Assembly (NCBI GenBank): GCA_020466095.1
Contig: CM035806.1
Coordinates: 114,163,080-114,227,079, forward strand
DNA from: Chlorops oryzae
Lineage: Eukaryota; Arthropoda; Insecta; Diptera; Chloropidae
Direction: 5' to 3'
Length of the DNA stretch: 64,000 nucleotides
Shown here: piece by piece, positions 1-9,540 of the stretch
Numbering within the stretch: the first letter of the stretch is position 1
Layout of the letters: each line of letters starts with the position of its first letter
The notes under the pieces: generated by a model
The model's database searches: none
Seen by the model: only the letters and a program-made list of their open reading frames with translations
Told to the model about the DNA's origin: nothing
Program-made: the position numbers and the translations under genes

Positions 1-475
1 AATTCATTTGTATATAAGTACTATAACGAATGTATTGTAATACAATTTTTTTTGTGAATGAAAATGAGGTGAAAAAAAATAAAATGAAAATTACATTTTC
101 TGAAAAAGCCCTGGATAGAGGATTTTGATTTTACGTTTTATATGATGTAGAAGCAATATATTTTAATAATCTGCAAAAAAATTCTAGGTGTACGAACTAT
201 TCATATAAATTCGTTAAAAGGCACCGTGTAGGGTATTCCCTTAAAAGTGAAAAGATTGAAAAATCGTAAAAGTGTAAAATTTTTCATACAAAGTTTCGTT
301 CATTAATTTCTAAGCCTTCTTGATTTACGATTTTTCGAAGTTTTCGAGGCAAATACACGTTTAAGGGAAGACCCCTAATATTTTTTTTTTAAAACACATA
401 GTGATGACAACCTTTTATAAAATAAAAACTAACGCATAGTGTTAGAATAAATATTGTAAATTTCAACACATAGTA
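1..475. other. AT-rich sequence, no gene seen
   Basis: No ORF of note and no recognisable repeat end. The segment is AT-rich and borders the Penelope-like fragment that follows, so it could be decayed sequence of that element, but nothing in it shows this. Confidence 0.5.
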
Positions 476-873
476 TTGTTCAATTTGCATAACTTATATA
501 ATGCAAAAGACTCCATGGAGTTCAAAGAAAAACTCAAAACATCGATTGAATCGGACGAAATTATGATTTCCTTTGACGCAGTATCTCTTTTTCCGAGTAT
601 TCCGGTAACATACGCACTAACAATTATAATTATTGAAAAAAAATGGGACCCAGTGATGACAACAACGAGATAGACCATAGACCATGCATAGACCAAATTG
701 AAGAAAAACCGAAGTGCGTAACAAAATATGTAGATGATATCTTCATGATTGTAAAAAAGGACCAGGTTGACAGGATGTTTGAGCTATTAAATTCATACCA
801 TAGTAATCTTAAATTTACGGCGGAAAAAGGAAACAACAATATACTAACTAATCTTGACACAAAATTAATAAGA
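476..873 (+). pseudogene. Penelope-like element reverse transcriptase fragment
   Basis: Two short reading frames resemble parts of the better preserved Penelope-like RT at 22516-24617. The first (476-673) carries a DEIMISFDAVSLFPSIPV stretch matching DEILISLDVISLF there, the first catalytic Asp region of the RT palm. The second (from 643) carries TKYVDDIFMIV, matching TKYVDDVLAVV, the YVDD active site. The sequence that should lie between the two blocks is missing, and the frames overlap instead of continuing, so this is an internally deleted, frameshifted relic. It is cut on its right by the mini-me-like repeat that begins near 874. Not functional. Confidence 0.8.
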
Positions 874-1770
874 GCAAATAAGAAAGCTAAGGTCGGTCAA
901 ATCCGATTTTGAAATACCCAGCGTCCCGAAATTATGAGCGCACTATGTTTTGCTTCTCTATTTGTGGGCGTGGCAGTGGGAAAACCACATAAATTTTTTC
1001 CCTACACCTTTCATTCGCCTTGGTGAACCTATGTTGCGAATTTGAAGCTTCTACGCCTTTTACTTCGGAAGTTACGAAAAACCTTCATTTGTGGGCGTGG
1101 CAGTGGGCGGGCCACATAAAATTTTTTCCTACACCTTTCATTCGCCTTGGTGAACCTATATGGCGAATTTGAAGCTTCTACGCCTTTTACTTCGGAAGTT
1201 ACGAAAAATCTTCATTTGTGGGCGTGCCTTGGTGAACCTATATGGCGAATTTGAAGCTTCTACGCCTTTTACTTTACAAGTAACGATAAGCCGTTATTTG
1301 TGGGCTTATTTGTGGGCGTGGCTCGAGGAGGACGGCGTCCATTTTTTTCGATGATATGTCCCTTTTTGTAGTTTACCAGTTCACCAAATAATAATGGAAT
1401 GTGTTGAGTCGTTCGCAAGTTACAAGCATTTTACTGAAAACACAATAAATTCATTTGTGGGCGTGGCAGTGCGCGGATGTCTCCCATTTTTACTTAGGAT
1501 CATACTCGGACCCCGATATACATGTGTGCCAAATTTCGACTTCATTGGTTAAGCCGTTTCGGAGCAGACCCGAACACGGACGGACGGACAGACGGACGGA
1601 CAGACGGACGGACGGACAGACAGACGTACGGACAAACGGACATGTCTAAATCAATTCAGTTTTTGATTCTGATCATTTCTATATATATTTTTTATATTTC
1701 CGGAGCTTAATTCTCCCTGTTACAAGATTTGCACAAAACTAATATACTCCGCTTACGCTGAGTATAATAA
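874..1770 (-). repeat. mini-me-like repeat, copy 1 (reverse orientation)
   Basis: This copy reads in reverse relative to the copy at 12870-13950. It contains several ~120-bp degenerate monomers, each with a GTGGGCGTGGC motif and a block about Tyr-less 'CTTCTACGCCTTTTACTTC'. A (GGAC/AGAC)n tract follows at about 1576-1642, the complement of (GTCY)n, then an AT-rich tract and a terminal block ending in a degenerate TATACC-type end near 1770. (TA)n plus (GTCY)n tracts inside a short non-coding mobile repeat are the published hallmark of dipteran mini-me elements; assignment to that family is by this resemblance only. It interrupts the Penelope-like fragment on its left. The small ORFs through the (GTCY)n tract are low-complexity artefacts. 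Confidence 0.75.
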
Positions 1771-1802
1771 ACAACAGAATATATTTTAACTAACAACATT
1801 AA

Positions 1803-1810
1803 TATAAAAG
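1803..1810 (+). promoter_or_regulatory. possible TATA box upstream of the PLA2 ORF
   Basis: TATAAAAG lies 78 bp before the ATG at 1889, a spacing compatible with a TATA box and a short leader. In AT-rich DNA such a match can arise by chance. Confidence 0.25.
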
Positions 1811-1888
1811 CGACTCCTTTTATACTTTTTTGCTCAGAATGCTTTTGGCCGTTGATTTGTGTGCTTACAAACAAACAAAAATTTATAA

Positions 1889-2503
1889 ATGCTTGTTAGC
1901 AGCAAAAAACTATTTAGTCGTAAACGAAAAGCCGTTGGACAAGGATTAATAAATAACCTTATTAATAAACTGCCAATTGAACTTCATTTACCAGGCTTTC
2001 GGTTTTGTGGACCGGGAACTAAACTCGAAAAACGTTTAGCAAAAGGAGACAAGGGTATAAATCTTTTGAATTCTGCATGTAGAGAACACGATATTGCTTA
2101 CTCTTAATTCAAAGACTTACCTTATCTTCGCTTTGCCGATAAGATTTTAGTTGAGAGAGCCTGGGAGAGAGTAAAAGCTCCAGATTCGAGTGTCTCAGAA
2201 AAGGCAAACGCGTGGTTTGTAACAAACGCAATGAAAGCCAAACTGAAGATAGGTGGTAGTCTTCGAGAAAACAATAATCGAAAACTAAAGGCTGTGAAGA
2301 ACAAAAAGAAGAAATTCTGTACTAAAGTTTTCACTACTGCAATAAAAAATGCTACAAAAGTTTTAAAAAATGCAAAACCAATTGGTATGAATGATGCTAT
2401 TCAACTTGCTGAGAAATCTTTATCATCTACTCTTAAGAAGAAAAATCGTAAAGTTCTACCTCGCATAATCCCTGTACCAAAAGTGGGTGGATTTATACCA
2501 TGA
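1889..2503 (+). pseudogene. Polinton/Maverick (adintovirus-like) PLA2-domain virion protein, interrupted
   Basis: The reading frame opens at ATG 1889 with a basic N-terminus. Residues 39-44 read FCGPGT, a phospholipase A2 calcium-loop type motif, and residues 64-71 read CREHDIAY, with the catalytic His67-Asp68 pair. This is the parvovirus VP1u-type PLA2 arrangement, also known from Polinton/adintovirus virion proteins, where it is thought to help breach membranes during entry. A single in-frame TAA at 2105-2107 breaks the frame. The same frame then continues with a Lys-rich segment to a stop at 2501-2503. The sequence is cut 7 bp later by the transposon at 2510. An adenain-like protease lies on the far side of that insertion in the same orientation, which supports a Polinton origin. 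Family assignment is from motif and neighbour; the break makes the gene dead as it stands. Confidence 0.75.
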
Positions 2504-2509
2504 AAACTA

Positions 2510-3116
2510 GAGTGGCCCTAGTGAGCCGATTTGCGAAAATCCTAAGTCTTCGCAAGGAAAACCGTGAGGTTTGGAATAAAAATAAATATAACATCATTTA
2601 AAATCCGATCCGGAAAGTCCGAGTTGCTCCGAGTTGAGCATTTATGTTCTTTGCCAAGAAAAATGAGACTTTTAACTATATTTTCCACAATTCAACATTT
2701 TAACTGCGCAAAACCAAATTGTTCGTTTCAGAAGAACATTTTCTCAAGAACTTCATACTCTATTCAAAACATTAGTGATCCACATTGTGGCTAAACGTCG
2801 AAAAGTTGTGAGTTTTCTACAAAATATTCACTTAATTCTTACTTCTATTGGACTTAACTTATTCACTATTTGGGTTATTTTAAATACCTCGTTTTGGGAT
2901 CGAAGAACCATCAATTGGGAAAAATTTTTTTTTTAACTGAAAAGTTTCCTTTCAAATTTCGCAGAGAAATAACCGTTTTTATGAAAGCACTCAGTTCAAA
3001 AATTCTTGTATAAAACCTGCAACATGCTGCGATTCAAAAATCACTTGTTTTTTACATAAATCGTCAAAGACGATTCGATTAAGTTTTAATTTTCCTAAAT
3101 ATTTAGATACACATAT
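2510..3116. repeat. left terminal inverted repeat of the 4.9 kb transposon
   Basis: Reverse complement of 6793-7394 with a few substitutions and small indels. The 76-codon frame at 2564-2794 and its mirror at 7110-7340 simply reflect this inverted repeat. Confidence 0.85.
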
Positions 3117-3172
3117 TTCTTTCAAATTAAACAAAAGTGATAAGTATAATATTCATTGTATCGATTGCTAAA

Positions 3173-5598
3173 ATGACTACTGCATCAGATATGAGGAAGT
3201 TGCGATGCAATGGAAGAATATTTTTGGTGGGAAAATGTGTGCCTAGTCTTGAGGGCGATAAGTTGCCGAGTATGAAGGAAGTTCTGCAATTATTTTTTTA
3301 TAAAACGCGGTTGGAAAAAATGTCTGTAAAAGACAGCATAAAATATGTAATTCGGGAAACTCTTTGCTTTTGGCGAAAAGCTAGCATTCCAACAATTACC
3401 GAAATTAACTGCGTGAAAAAGTTTCAGAATCTTTACAGAGAGTGGCAAAATTTGTCGAAAAACAGATACATCCAGTATGAAAAGTTTCGAAAATGTGAAA
3501 AAGAATTTTGTGAAAAGATTGAAAATTTCATATTTGACATTGCGGCCACTGATGCACTTCAAGCGATGAAAATTGAAAAAGACAAAAATGTTCTTCTATC
3601 CCAAAGAGAAAAGGGCCGACCAGGACGTTAAGATGGCTTAAATGTTATGCTTACGCAAAAGCAAGAACGCAAGGCAAAGCGCTTGGAGGAAGAAGAAGCC
3701 CGTCAGCAAAAATATCGGGACACGTCGCATGCGCAATGTATTGCTTAATACAATGTTTTTTTGTATATTCATTGATTTTTATTTTCTGATTTGTTCAGTT
3801 GCGGCTGCGTCGATGACAGATATTGAACTTACCGAGGACACAGGCGAAGAAATGAATTTTTGCGATGTTGGTGTGCAAATTGGAAGACATAGTACCCGCT
3901 CACGAGGTAAAATCGATTTTATTGATGATCGAATGTTAGCTAGCATGGACAAATGCCGCATCAGCGACCGCGAAGCAATGCATTTCATATCTGCAACAGT
4001 AACGGCCGTCTTACGAAAACTATAGGAAATTAAACCTGATATGAAGGATATCCAAGTGGAAGATTTCGTTCTCAACCGAACATCGCTTCGAAAAATGCGA
4101 AAAGATTTTCGTCGAAGGCAAGCAAAGAAGATCATAAATGAATTCCAAGTAAATATTGAGTGACCTCCTAAAAATTAGTATGTGTTCTGAAATAATTTGT
4201 TACTTGATAATTCAACAAATATAGATTCCTGACGTTTTCGTCTTGCATTGGGATGGTAAAATGCTTCCAGAAATGAAAGCAAAGGACAGAGTAGATAGAC
4301 TGGCACTCGTTATATCTTCAGAGAACCAAAACAAGCTGCTCGGTATCCCGAAACTCCGAAATTCTCGTGGCGAGAGCATCGCTGAGGAGATTGAAAATTT
4401 TCTACGCAAATGGAAAATGGATCAGTTGGTGGAAATTGTGGCATTTGACACGACATCATCAAACACTGGGGTTGAAAGAGGCGCCGCATATTTGCTTGAA
4501 TCCAAATTGGGCCGTGATTTACTATTTCTGCCATGTCGTCATCATATCAGCGAATTGCTAGTCAAGGCTGTCTACGAATTAAACTTCGGGAAAACATCGG
4601 TTCTTCTCTTCAATCGCTTCACAAAGAACTGGAAAAGTATGAATATAAAAATTATTAAGAGTGGACTATTAGACAGAGAAGTGTATGAAACCTTAACGGC
4701 AGTCGAAATAGAGGCTCACAATAATTTTTGCCTTGAAGCATTAAATTCCAACTACGCGCGAGGCGGTTATAGAGAACTGTTGGAACTTTCGCTGCTTTTC
4801 ATTGGTAAAGACGTTCCCAATTTTATGCAGTTGCGATTACCTGGAGCGACGACACATGCAAGATTCATGTCTAAAGACATTTATTGTTTAAAAATGTTTT
4901 TACTTCGCGAGCAATTTAATATGACTGCATCAGAATTAAAAGGAATTCGAAGTATTTGCATTTTCCTCATTCGTATTTTCATTCCTTATTGGTTTGGAAG
5001 CGATAGTGCTGTGAGTGCACCACGCCACGACCTACGATTCATTCAAGATGCAAATGCGTATTTCGATCCGACAGTTTCAAAAGCTCTAATTTTAAAAATT
5101 AAAAACCACTTATGGTACTTGTCAGAAGAGGCGGTTGCTCTTGCATTTTTCGATGACAAGATTCCATTAGATATAAAACGGAAAATGGTGCAAGCTGTCG
5201 GTGAACTTAATGATGATTATGATCCTGCTTTTCCGAAACGATTACAAGTTTCAATGGAAGAAGTTAAGGCGTATGTAATCAAAGATATAAGTGATTTCAT
5301 CACGCCACGCTCCAAGCGACTTTTCCGTCGGTTGCAGATCAATATGAATTTTTTAAATTTTGATCCTTTAACATGGCAAGAAAGAGAAGATTACTGCTCC
5401 GGGAAAAAAATTTGCCAAAGCTTGAGCGTCGTGAACGACCCAGCGGAAACAGCTGTAAAGCTAATTACTGATTTTAATCGGGCGTTGACATACAACGAAG
5501 AGGATAAACAATAATTGCTTCAAGTTGTCGAGCACTACCGGCAGAACTATCCTTCCCACACAAAACTATCGCTCATGAGTCAAAACATTTCAATTTAA
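3173..5598 (+). pseudogene. multi-exon transposase of the 4.9 kb long-TIR element, decayed
   Basis: Exon 1 starts at ATG 3173 and runs through an in-frame TAA at 3629-3631 into a Lys/Glu-rich segment near 3720. A probable intron ends at TTGTTCAG about 3800. Exon 2 carries an in-frame TAG at 4023-4025 and ends at a GTAAAT donor near 4149. A second intron ends at AATATAG about 4226, and exon 3 starts IPDVFVLHWDGK. Exon 3 holds DTTSSNTG, the CRHH block, HARFMSKDIY and LWYLSEEAVAL motifs, then another stop at 5512-5514 followed by 27 more matching codons to 5598. Three nonsense codons make it inactive. The 423-codon open part of exon 3 is the best preserved. It probably encoded the enzyme that moved the surrounding element; the superfamily is unknown to me. 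Confidence 0.7.
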
Positions 5599-6208
5599 TA
5601 TAAATTTCGAGTAATTTATATTATTTTATCTGTTTAGACTTTGATGAACGCAGCACAGATGACCTCATAAATATTCAAATATGCTGAATTGGATATATGT
5701 CACCAGAAACACAGCAGAACATTAGCGACCTACGACACTGTTTTGGTAGCAGCGATCAGTGAAGGCAGAGGCAGCGTTTCCGCTACAAAAGATGTTGATC
5801 AACCAACGTTCTGGGTAGTCTACAGTCTGGAATCGTCGGCTCAGTCTTCAGTCAATCATCGTTCAACTAAATTATGTTAAAATATTGTATAATTTAATTA
5901 GTAGGCAATAAAGACTGGTTAAACCGAATTCAACCATAACATAAAAGGATAATATCGCAAATTATTTCTTCCGCATTTTGTCGGCTTGTTTGTTTAAAGA
6001 TTTGTGAGAGCGCGAAAATTTTTTTTCTGGTGGCGCAGCTCGGAGTGGAGCATTTTTAAAATTTCCGTGCTCCAAAGCCCTGGGATTAGCTCTGTAGTAA
6101 GACTCAAAATATAATGCAATTGGAACGTTTTGTGCAGTGCTTTTCATTCTTAAATGGCTCTACGCTCTGAAGCAACAAATAAATTTCCTATACCAAACAC
6201 ATGTAGAA
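5599..6208. other. non-coding interior of the long-TIR transposon
   Basis: Between the last transposase exon and the mini-me-like insertion. Short frames only, none with a recognisable motif. It may contain a further decayed 3' exon or untranslated sequence; an AATAAA lies near 5907. Confidence 0.4.
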
Positions 6209-6720
6209 ACAAGTAAGAAAGCTAAAGTCGGTCAAGCCCGACTTTGAAATACCCAGCGTCCCGACATTATTGGCGCACTTTGTTTTGCCTTTCCGCACGA
6301 AAGTTACACAAAATTAATGTTTGCGGGCTTGTCAGTGGACGGAACGTGCTCGTTCTGCGCCTTAAGTGACCTATCCACATTCGAGCATGCTCGTGCGAGC
6401 GACTCGGCTCGATGCAATGCTCGATCGTAAGTGGGCAGTAAGTGGGTAAGCTGGCGAGCCAATTCATTAACCAACATCACCTCATACGATCGAGCATTGC
6501 ATCGAGCCGAGCCGCTCGAACGAGCATGCTCGAATGTGGATTAACCACTTTATGCTTCGTAAGTTACGAAAAATTTCAATTTGTGGGCGTAGCAGTGAGG
6601 GGGCCACATAAATTTGTTTCCTACACCTTTAATTCGCCTTGTTCAACCTTTTTTTAAGGTGGTAGTCATAGTAAGAATAAAAAAAAAATTTTTTTTTTGT
6701 ATTTTCCAGCTGGGTATAAT
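6209..6720 (-). repeat. mini-me-like repeat, copy 2, internally deleted
   Basis: The left end shares AAGTAAGAAAGCTAAAGTCGG with the other copies, and the right end retains the GGGTATA block. Only one full GTGGGCG monomer is left, and the (GTCY)n tract is missing. It lies inside the 4.9 kb transposon and itself carries the 167-bp palindrome at 6374-6540. Confidence 0.7.
6374..6540. repeat. 167-bp near-perfect palindrome (foldback MITE?)
   Basis: Two 56-bp arms (6374-6429 and 6485-6540) starting TCCACATTCGAGCATGCTCG are inverted copies around a ~55-bp spacer. The arms are locally GC-rich, rich in CGAGC, in an AT-rich setting, unlike the neighbours. No clear target duplication, so insertion as a MITE is inferred, not shown. 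Confidence 0.65.
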
Positions 6721-6792
6721 AACTAGTACTGGTGAAATTGACACTAGTAAGAAGGTTGACTATAACTACTCGCATTTCATGCAGGGAAATGT

Positions 6793-7394
6793 GTATCTAA
6801 ATATTTTGGAAAATTCAAAACTTAATCGCATCGTCTTTGACGATTTATGAAAAAAACAAGTGATTTTTGAATCGCAGCATGTTGCAGGTTTTATACAAGA
6901 ATTTTTGAACTGAGTGCTTTCATAAAAACGGTTATTTCTCTGCGAAATTTGAAAGGAAACTTTTCAGTTAAAAAAAAAATTGTTCCCAATTGATGGTTCT
7001 TCGATCCCAAAATGAGGTATTTAAAATAACCCAAATAGTGAATAAGTTAAGTCCAATAGAAGTAAGAATTAAGTGAATATTTTGTAGAAAACTCACAACT
7101 TTTCGACGTTTAGCCACAATGTGGATCACAAATGTTTTGAATAGAGTATGAAGTTCTTGAGAAAATGTTCTTCTGAAACGAACAATTTGGTTTTGCGCAG
7201 TTAAAATGTTGAATTGTGGAAAATATAGTTAAAAGTCCCATTTTTCTTGGCAAAGAACCTAAATGCCGAACTCGGACCAACTCGGACTTTCCGGATCGGA
7301 TTTTAAATGATGTTATATTTATTTTTATTCCAAACCTCACGTTTTTCCTTGCGAAGACTTAGGATTTTCGCAAATCGGCTCACTAGGGCCACTC
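6793..7394. repeat. right terminal inverted repeat of the 4.9 kb transposon
   Basis: Inverted partner of 2510-3116. It ends GGCTCACTAGGGCCACTC immediately before the TA at 7395-7396. Confidence 0.85.
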
Positions 7395-7397
7395 TAA

Positions 7398-7814
7398 TGG
7401 ATATGGTTTCTATCTTCAACCTTACTCAAAAAACTAATTAGCACTCTACCCAAAAGAGCCCTTACCGAGGTCGACCTAAAAAAATATGCCGCAAACTTTC
7501 CGAACTTGCCGAAATCTTTCAGAGGAGTTTTTTTGCGAAATACTTCACCAAGACGTCCTCATAAGATTGAATGTGGAATAATTAATCTGGATTCATCGGA
7601 TGGAGATGGTACTCATTGGGTAGCATATTTTAAAAATAATACTGTTAAAGAATATTTTGATAGTTTTGGTAACCTACCACCACCGAAAGAAGTTGTCAAA
7701 TATCTCGGTGCAAATAATTTAAGATACAACTATAAACAACATCAGCAATACAATTCATATAACTGTGGTCATTTGTGTTTAAAGTTTTTGTATTCACAAT
7801 CATGCAACAATTAA
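7398..7814 (+). pseudogene. Polinton adenain-type cysteine protease, 5' end missing
   Basis: An open frame follows the transposon boundary directly and has no ATG before the conserved region, so the true start is lost or lies in another frame. It shows FRGVF, ECGIINLD, GTHWVAY (catalytic His), YFDSFG (acidic residue) and YNCGHLCL (catalytic Cys). These are in the order and spacing of the adenovirus maturation protease family (C5) carried by Polintons, which cleave capsid precursors. The stop TAA at 7812-7814 overlaps an AATAAA signal. Together with the PLA2 ORF on the other side of the insertion this marks a Polinton/adintovirus-like remnant. The rest of the element (capsids, ATPase, polymerase, integrase) is not in the window. 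The protease core itself shows no internal break. Confidence 0.85.
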
Positions 7815-8802
7815 ATAAAACATCAATTTTAAATACATAAAAAGTTTCTTTTATTTATAATTTGATAATATCTGATAATTATAAACCGTAGTCAAAAAAT
7901 TCAAAGCCTATAAAAGTATGTTGTTTTAACATATATTTATAGAGAATCGATCAAATTTTAATAATCTAAACATATTCCACATATATTCATAACACATTTA
8001 GAAATATTCAAATGCAAAGTCGCACAAGTGCAAATGTTATGTTTTGAATATTTCTCTTCCCGTTTTGTTTTGATTAATGTTCGTAATAACATCCACTATG
8101 CTTTGATATTTGCACTTTTAAATATCGTTTTATATTTGAGGAATGTAAGAAAAATGCAAAGGGAACGATGCAATCGCCAATTACGGTAAATTTTTTCTTT
8201 ACTTTATCGTTTATTTCGTTGTAGCGTGCGACATTGAAAAATAACATTTGTTATCAGTGAGTCAAAGGTGTTTGTGCAACGCGCCTCAAATATTTGCAGC
8301 AAACAGCAATTTGTATTGCAATTAAATAAAAAAAATTTTGTTGGAAAATAATCAACTCTTTGGCCCTGAGACATATTTGAAGTTTGTAGCGTGCGACATC
8401 GTAAGTGTAAGATTTATAAATTTCGCACTCTTGCTCCTAACCCATTTCAAATTTTTTATTTTCAACCACATTTTTCTGCAAGAAACTCAACACCTAAAAA
8501 ATTTATTTTTATATAGACTGATGCAGTAGTCGATTAAGAATAAACTAAGTTAAGAAAAATAATTATTTTTTGCAAGTCTCAATAGAGAATGAATGATTGT
8601 TCCAGAAATGCGAAATTTTGAGTTGTACCGATTTAGTAGCAAGGGTGCGATAGGTCAACTAACCGAAAAGGAGTACTCTGAGTTACCCCAGAACATGACT
8701 AGTCAAAATGTAGAGTATTTTGTGTAAGACAACTGACCTCTAATTCACCACAGTAGGTCTATTCGTGGAGTAGTAAAATGTGGGAGTGGTAATGCCTCAA
8801 TG
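7815..8802. other. AT-rich, probably decayed Polinton flank
   Basis: No large ORF. A short minus-strand frame near 7885-7935 ends in FEFFDYGL and faces the protease with convergent polyadenylation-like AATAAA/TTTATT sequences, as in a compact virus-like genome, but it is too short to name. The motif GTAGCGTGCGACA occurs at 8221 and 8386. Confidence 0.4.
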
Positions 8803-8961
8803 CAGTGCCGTAGCAATTCTGTTTTGCGTGGAGGGGAAAAATTATTTTTCCAATTTGCGTGGGGGGGGGAAAAATTATTTTTTCAATTTTATTCATGGGC
8901 AAAAACAAAAATGCGTGGGGGGGCAAAGCCCCCTCTTGCCCCTATGGTTGCTACGGCACTG
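8803..8961. mobile_element. 159-bp hAT-type MITE
   Basis: Terminal inverted repeats CAGTGCCGTAGCAA are flanked by the 8-bp target duplication CCTCAATG (8795-8802 and 8962-8969). A CAGxG end and an 8-bp duplication are typical of hAT transposons. The interior has G-runs and no coding capacity, so it must have moved with a transposase supplied elsewhere. Confidence 0.92.
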
Positions 8962-8969
8962 CCTCAATG

Positions 8970-9540
8970 ACGAGCCAATGTTAAAAATACAGTTTGAAGC
9001 ATCGGTTGGCATATTAAGAGGGCAGTCCTGAAGGAGCTAGGACTGCATATTCCATTAAAAAATCTTTATTTAATATAAGTAATACTATTCACAGTTAAGT
9101 TAGTTTCTATTCTTTATTTTTTATGTAAAGGATGAATATTCTTATTTATTTTTTTTTTTTCTTTGTTGAAGATATTTTAAGTTTAAGTATAATTTTTGTT
9201 GTGAAAATAAATATATTGAAAAGATTAAAAGTCATTTATCATCATCTTCTCCATGTCCAATTAAATGAAAAGTACACATTAAATTAAAACGTATGATGCA
9301 ACAAAATGTAGCATTCGACATGTAGCGTGCGACAGTGATTTAAATAAAATAAAAAACTAAACTGTTTAATATTTTTGAATCAAATAAAAACCAGTTCAAA
9401 GATTCATCAATGTACAACATTACAAAATTAGTCGCATTAAAATATTGCCTCAAGTTTCGCTGAAATCAGTGGTTGAACTGTTCGCCACAAAACTGACTTC
9501 TGTTTTTGTAGCGTGCGAATGCCTTAGTTTTTTGTAATTA
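8970..9540. other. AT-rich, no gene seen
   Basis: Only short frames. Two more copies of the GTAGCGTGCGA motif lie at 9322 and 9508. A T-rich run is at about 9150. Confidence 0.4.

Larger units (their letters stand above)
2510..7394 (+). mobile_element. 4.9 kb DNA transposon with ~600-bp terminal inverted repeats
   Basis: The ends are inverted copies beginning GAGTGGCCCTAGTGAGCC, and both are flanked by TA (2508-2509 and 7395-7396), consistent with a 2-bp TA target duplication. The inverted arms run about 2510-3116 and 6793-7394 with only scattered differences. Between them lies a decayed transposase (3173-5598) and a truncated mini-me-like repeat (6209-6720) that landed inside. The element sits between two parts of a Polinton fragment, so it inserted there. 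I do not recognise the superfamily. The transposase belongs to a group of arthropod/cnidarian proteins with HWDGK, DTTxSNTG and CRHH motifs, which suggests an RNase H-fold transposase, but the catalytic residues are not assigned. Confidence 0.85.

Noticed and set aside
1455..1710. Small ORFs with TDRRTDGQT-type repeats (also near 12655-13200)
   Set aside because: They are translations of the (GTCY)n microsatellite in mini-me-like repeats in every frame, not genes.
2564..2794. 76-codon ORF mirrored at 7110-7340
   Set aside because: Both copies lie in the terminal inverted repeats of the 4.9 kb transposon; the symmetry explains the matching frames.
8780..9031. 83-codon ORF over the hAT MITE
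   Set aside because: It spans both MITE ends and G-runs and has no coding features.
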